Positions 5,783 through 6,519 of a DNA stretch of 6,519 bases are shown here, one piece after another (the stretch's first letter is position 1; the number at the start of each line of letters is the position of its first letter). A program made the translations under genes and the position numbers. This stretch comes from an uncultured Alphaproteobacteria bacterium. GTDB taxonomy: Bacteria > Pseudomonadota > Alphaproteobacteria > Rhizobiales > Hyphomicrobiaceae. The stretch is from the NCBI GenBank assembly GCA_937950105.1, contig CALFEM010000475.1, forward strand, positions 1 to 6,519. The letters run 5' to 3'. The notes under the pieces were generated by a model. That model was not told the DNA's origin and searched no databases. It was given only the letters and a program-made list of their open reading frames with translations.

Positions 5783-6471
5783 TGACGGCGCGCAGACGAC
5801 CGGTGTCGATTTCTCGGTCGAGGACAAGCGGCGCATCGCGCGCGTGCTCGACGAACTCGGCGTGGATTATGTCGAGGGCGGCTATCCGGGCGCCAACGAA
5901 ACCGATACGGCGTTCTTCTCGACATCGCCCAACTTCGCGCGGGCGAAGTTCACCGCGTTCGGCATGACGCGGCGCATGGGCCGCTCGGCCGACAACGATC
6001 CGGGCTTTCAGGCGCTGCTGCAGTCGCGCGCCGATGCCATCTGTCTCGTCGCCAAGTCGTGGGACTATCACGTGCGCGTCGCGCTCGGCATCACGAACGA
6101 GGAGAACCTCGCGGGCGTGCGCCAGTCGATCGCCGCGGTGGTGGCTTCGGGCCGCGAGGCGATGCTCGACTGCGAGCACTTCTTCGACGGCTACAAGGGT
6201 AACCGCAGCTACGCCCTCGAGGTGGCTCGGTCGGCCTTCGAGGCGGGAGCGCGCTGGGTGGTGCTGTGCGACACCAACGGCGGCACGCTGCCGCACGAGG
6301 TGGCCGAGATCGTCGCCGACGTGGCCAAGGTCATCCCCGGCGCCAACCTCGGCATCCATACCCACAACGATACCGAGAACGCGGTCGCCAATACGCTGAT
6401 GGCGGTGCGCGCCGGCTGCCGCCAGATCCAGGGCACCTTGAACGGCCTCGGCGAGCGCTGTGGTAACGCCA
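5742..6471 (+). CDS. cimA: (R)-citramalate synthase, N-terminal 243 residues (3' end missing)
   Basis: It condenses pyruvate and acetyl-CoA to (R)-citramalate, the first step of the threonine-independent route to 2-oxobutanoate and isoleucine. It belongs to the DRE-TIM metallolyase family with 2-isopropylmalate and homocitrate synthases. Visible signatures are LYDTTLRDGAQ (R14 catalytic, D15 metal ligand), HTHND at 206-210 (H206 and H208 metal ligands) and GLGERCGNA at 235-243. YVEGGYPGANETD and the CEHFFDGYKGN stretch fit CimA better than LeuA. Family members are about 530 aa, so the end of the TIM barrel and the C-terminal regulatory domain, which binds isoleucine in known examples, are missing. 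The missing part is not a biological truncation: from 6472 the sequence is sequencing adapter, and the frame's last residues (KIGRASCRERV, stop at 6506) are translated adapter. It is the third gene of the cysS operon. Confidence 0.95.
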
Positions 6472-6519
6472 AGATCGGAAGAGCGTCGTGTAGGGAAAGA
6501 GTGTAGATCTCGGTGGTCG
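6472..6519. other. Illumina TruSeq adapter sequence (contamination)
   Basis: All 48 bases, starting AGATCGGAAGAGCGTCGTGT and ending CTCGGTGGTCG, agree with the reverse complement of the Illumina TruSeq universal adapter as I know it. They are not genomic. The contig therefore ends at about 6471, and anything read from here, including a stop codon for cimA, is artificial. Confidence 0.97.

Noticed and set aside
5778..6365. 195-codon minus-strand frame
   Set aside because: It is antisense to cimA and gives a His/Arg-rich shadow product with no motif.
6471..6506. C-terminal tail and stop codon of a short CimA
   Set aside because: These bases are sequencing adapter, not genome.

Overview
The window is GC-rich DNA (roughly two thirds G+C by eye, not computed). 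It looks alphaproteobacterial, most likely Hyphomicrobiales (the old Rhizobiales). The reasons are the order cysS, GNAT acetyltransferase, cimA, the wording of the CysS protein, and an intergenic palindromic repeat of a kind I remember as common in that class. The last 48 bases (6472-6519) are not genomic. They match the Illumina TruSeq universal adapter, so the window is the end of an untrimmed draft or metagenome contig.

Layout. On the minus strand, 1-483 is an almost complete membrane methyltransferase of the ICMT/PEMT type, cut by the window edge. It is divergent from a soluble class I SAM-dependent methyltransferase (639-1307, plus). That gene converges on a minus-strand gene (1366-2994) for a secreted or periplasmic protein with a signal peptide, a long Ala/Pro/Lys-rich low-complexity stretch and a small C-terminal domain with two cysteines. 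A gene-free divergent region of about 490 bp follows. From 3487 comes a plus-strand operon: cysS (cysteinyl-tRNA synthetase), a YafP-like GNAT acetyltransferase, and cimA ((R)-citramalate synthase), whose 3' part is lost where the adapter begins.

The operon junctions are the most unusual part. Between cysS and the acetyltransferase lies a 117-bp element with 11-bp imperfect terminal inverted repeats and internal hairpins. Between the acetyltransferase and cimA lies a second, frame-shifted copy of the first 44 bp around the cimA start, followed by about 81 bp of other sequence. In both junctions the extra DNA sits inside a short open frame (64 and 42 codons) joined to the genes on each side by a 4-base ATGA stop/start overlap. 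This gives an unbroken chain of four ATGA couplings: cysS, 64-aa frame, GNAT, 42-aa frame, cimA. The second junction could also be an assembly fault.

Function. CysS charges tRNA-Cys. CimA condenses pyruvate with acetyl-CoA, the first step of the threonine-independent route to 2-oxobutanoate and isoleucine. The acetyltransferase between them has no assignable substrate. I see no defence system, CRISPR array, prophage, transposase gene, tRNA or rRNA.
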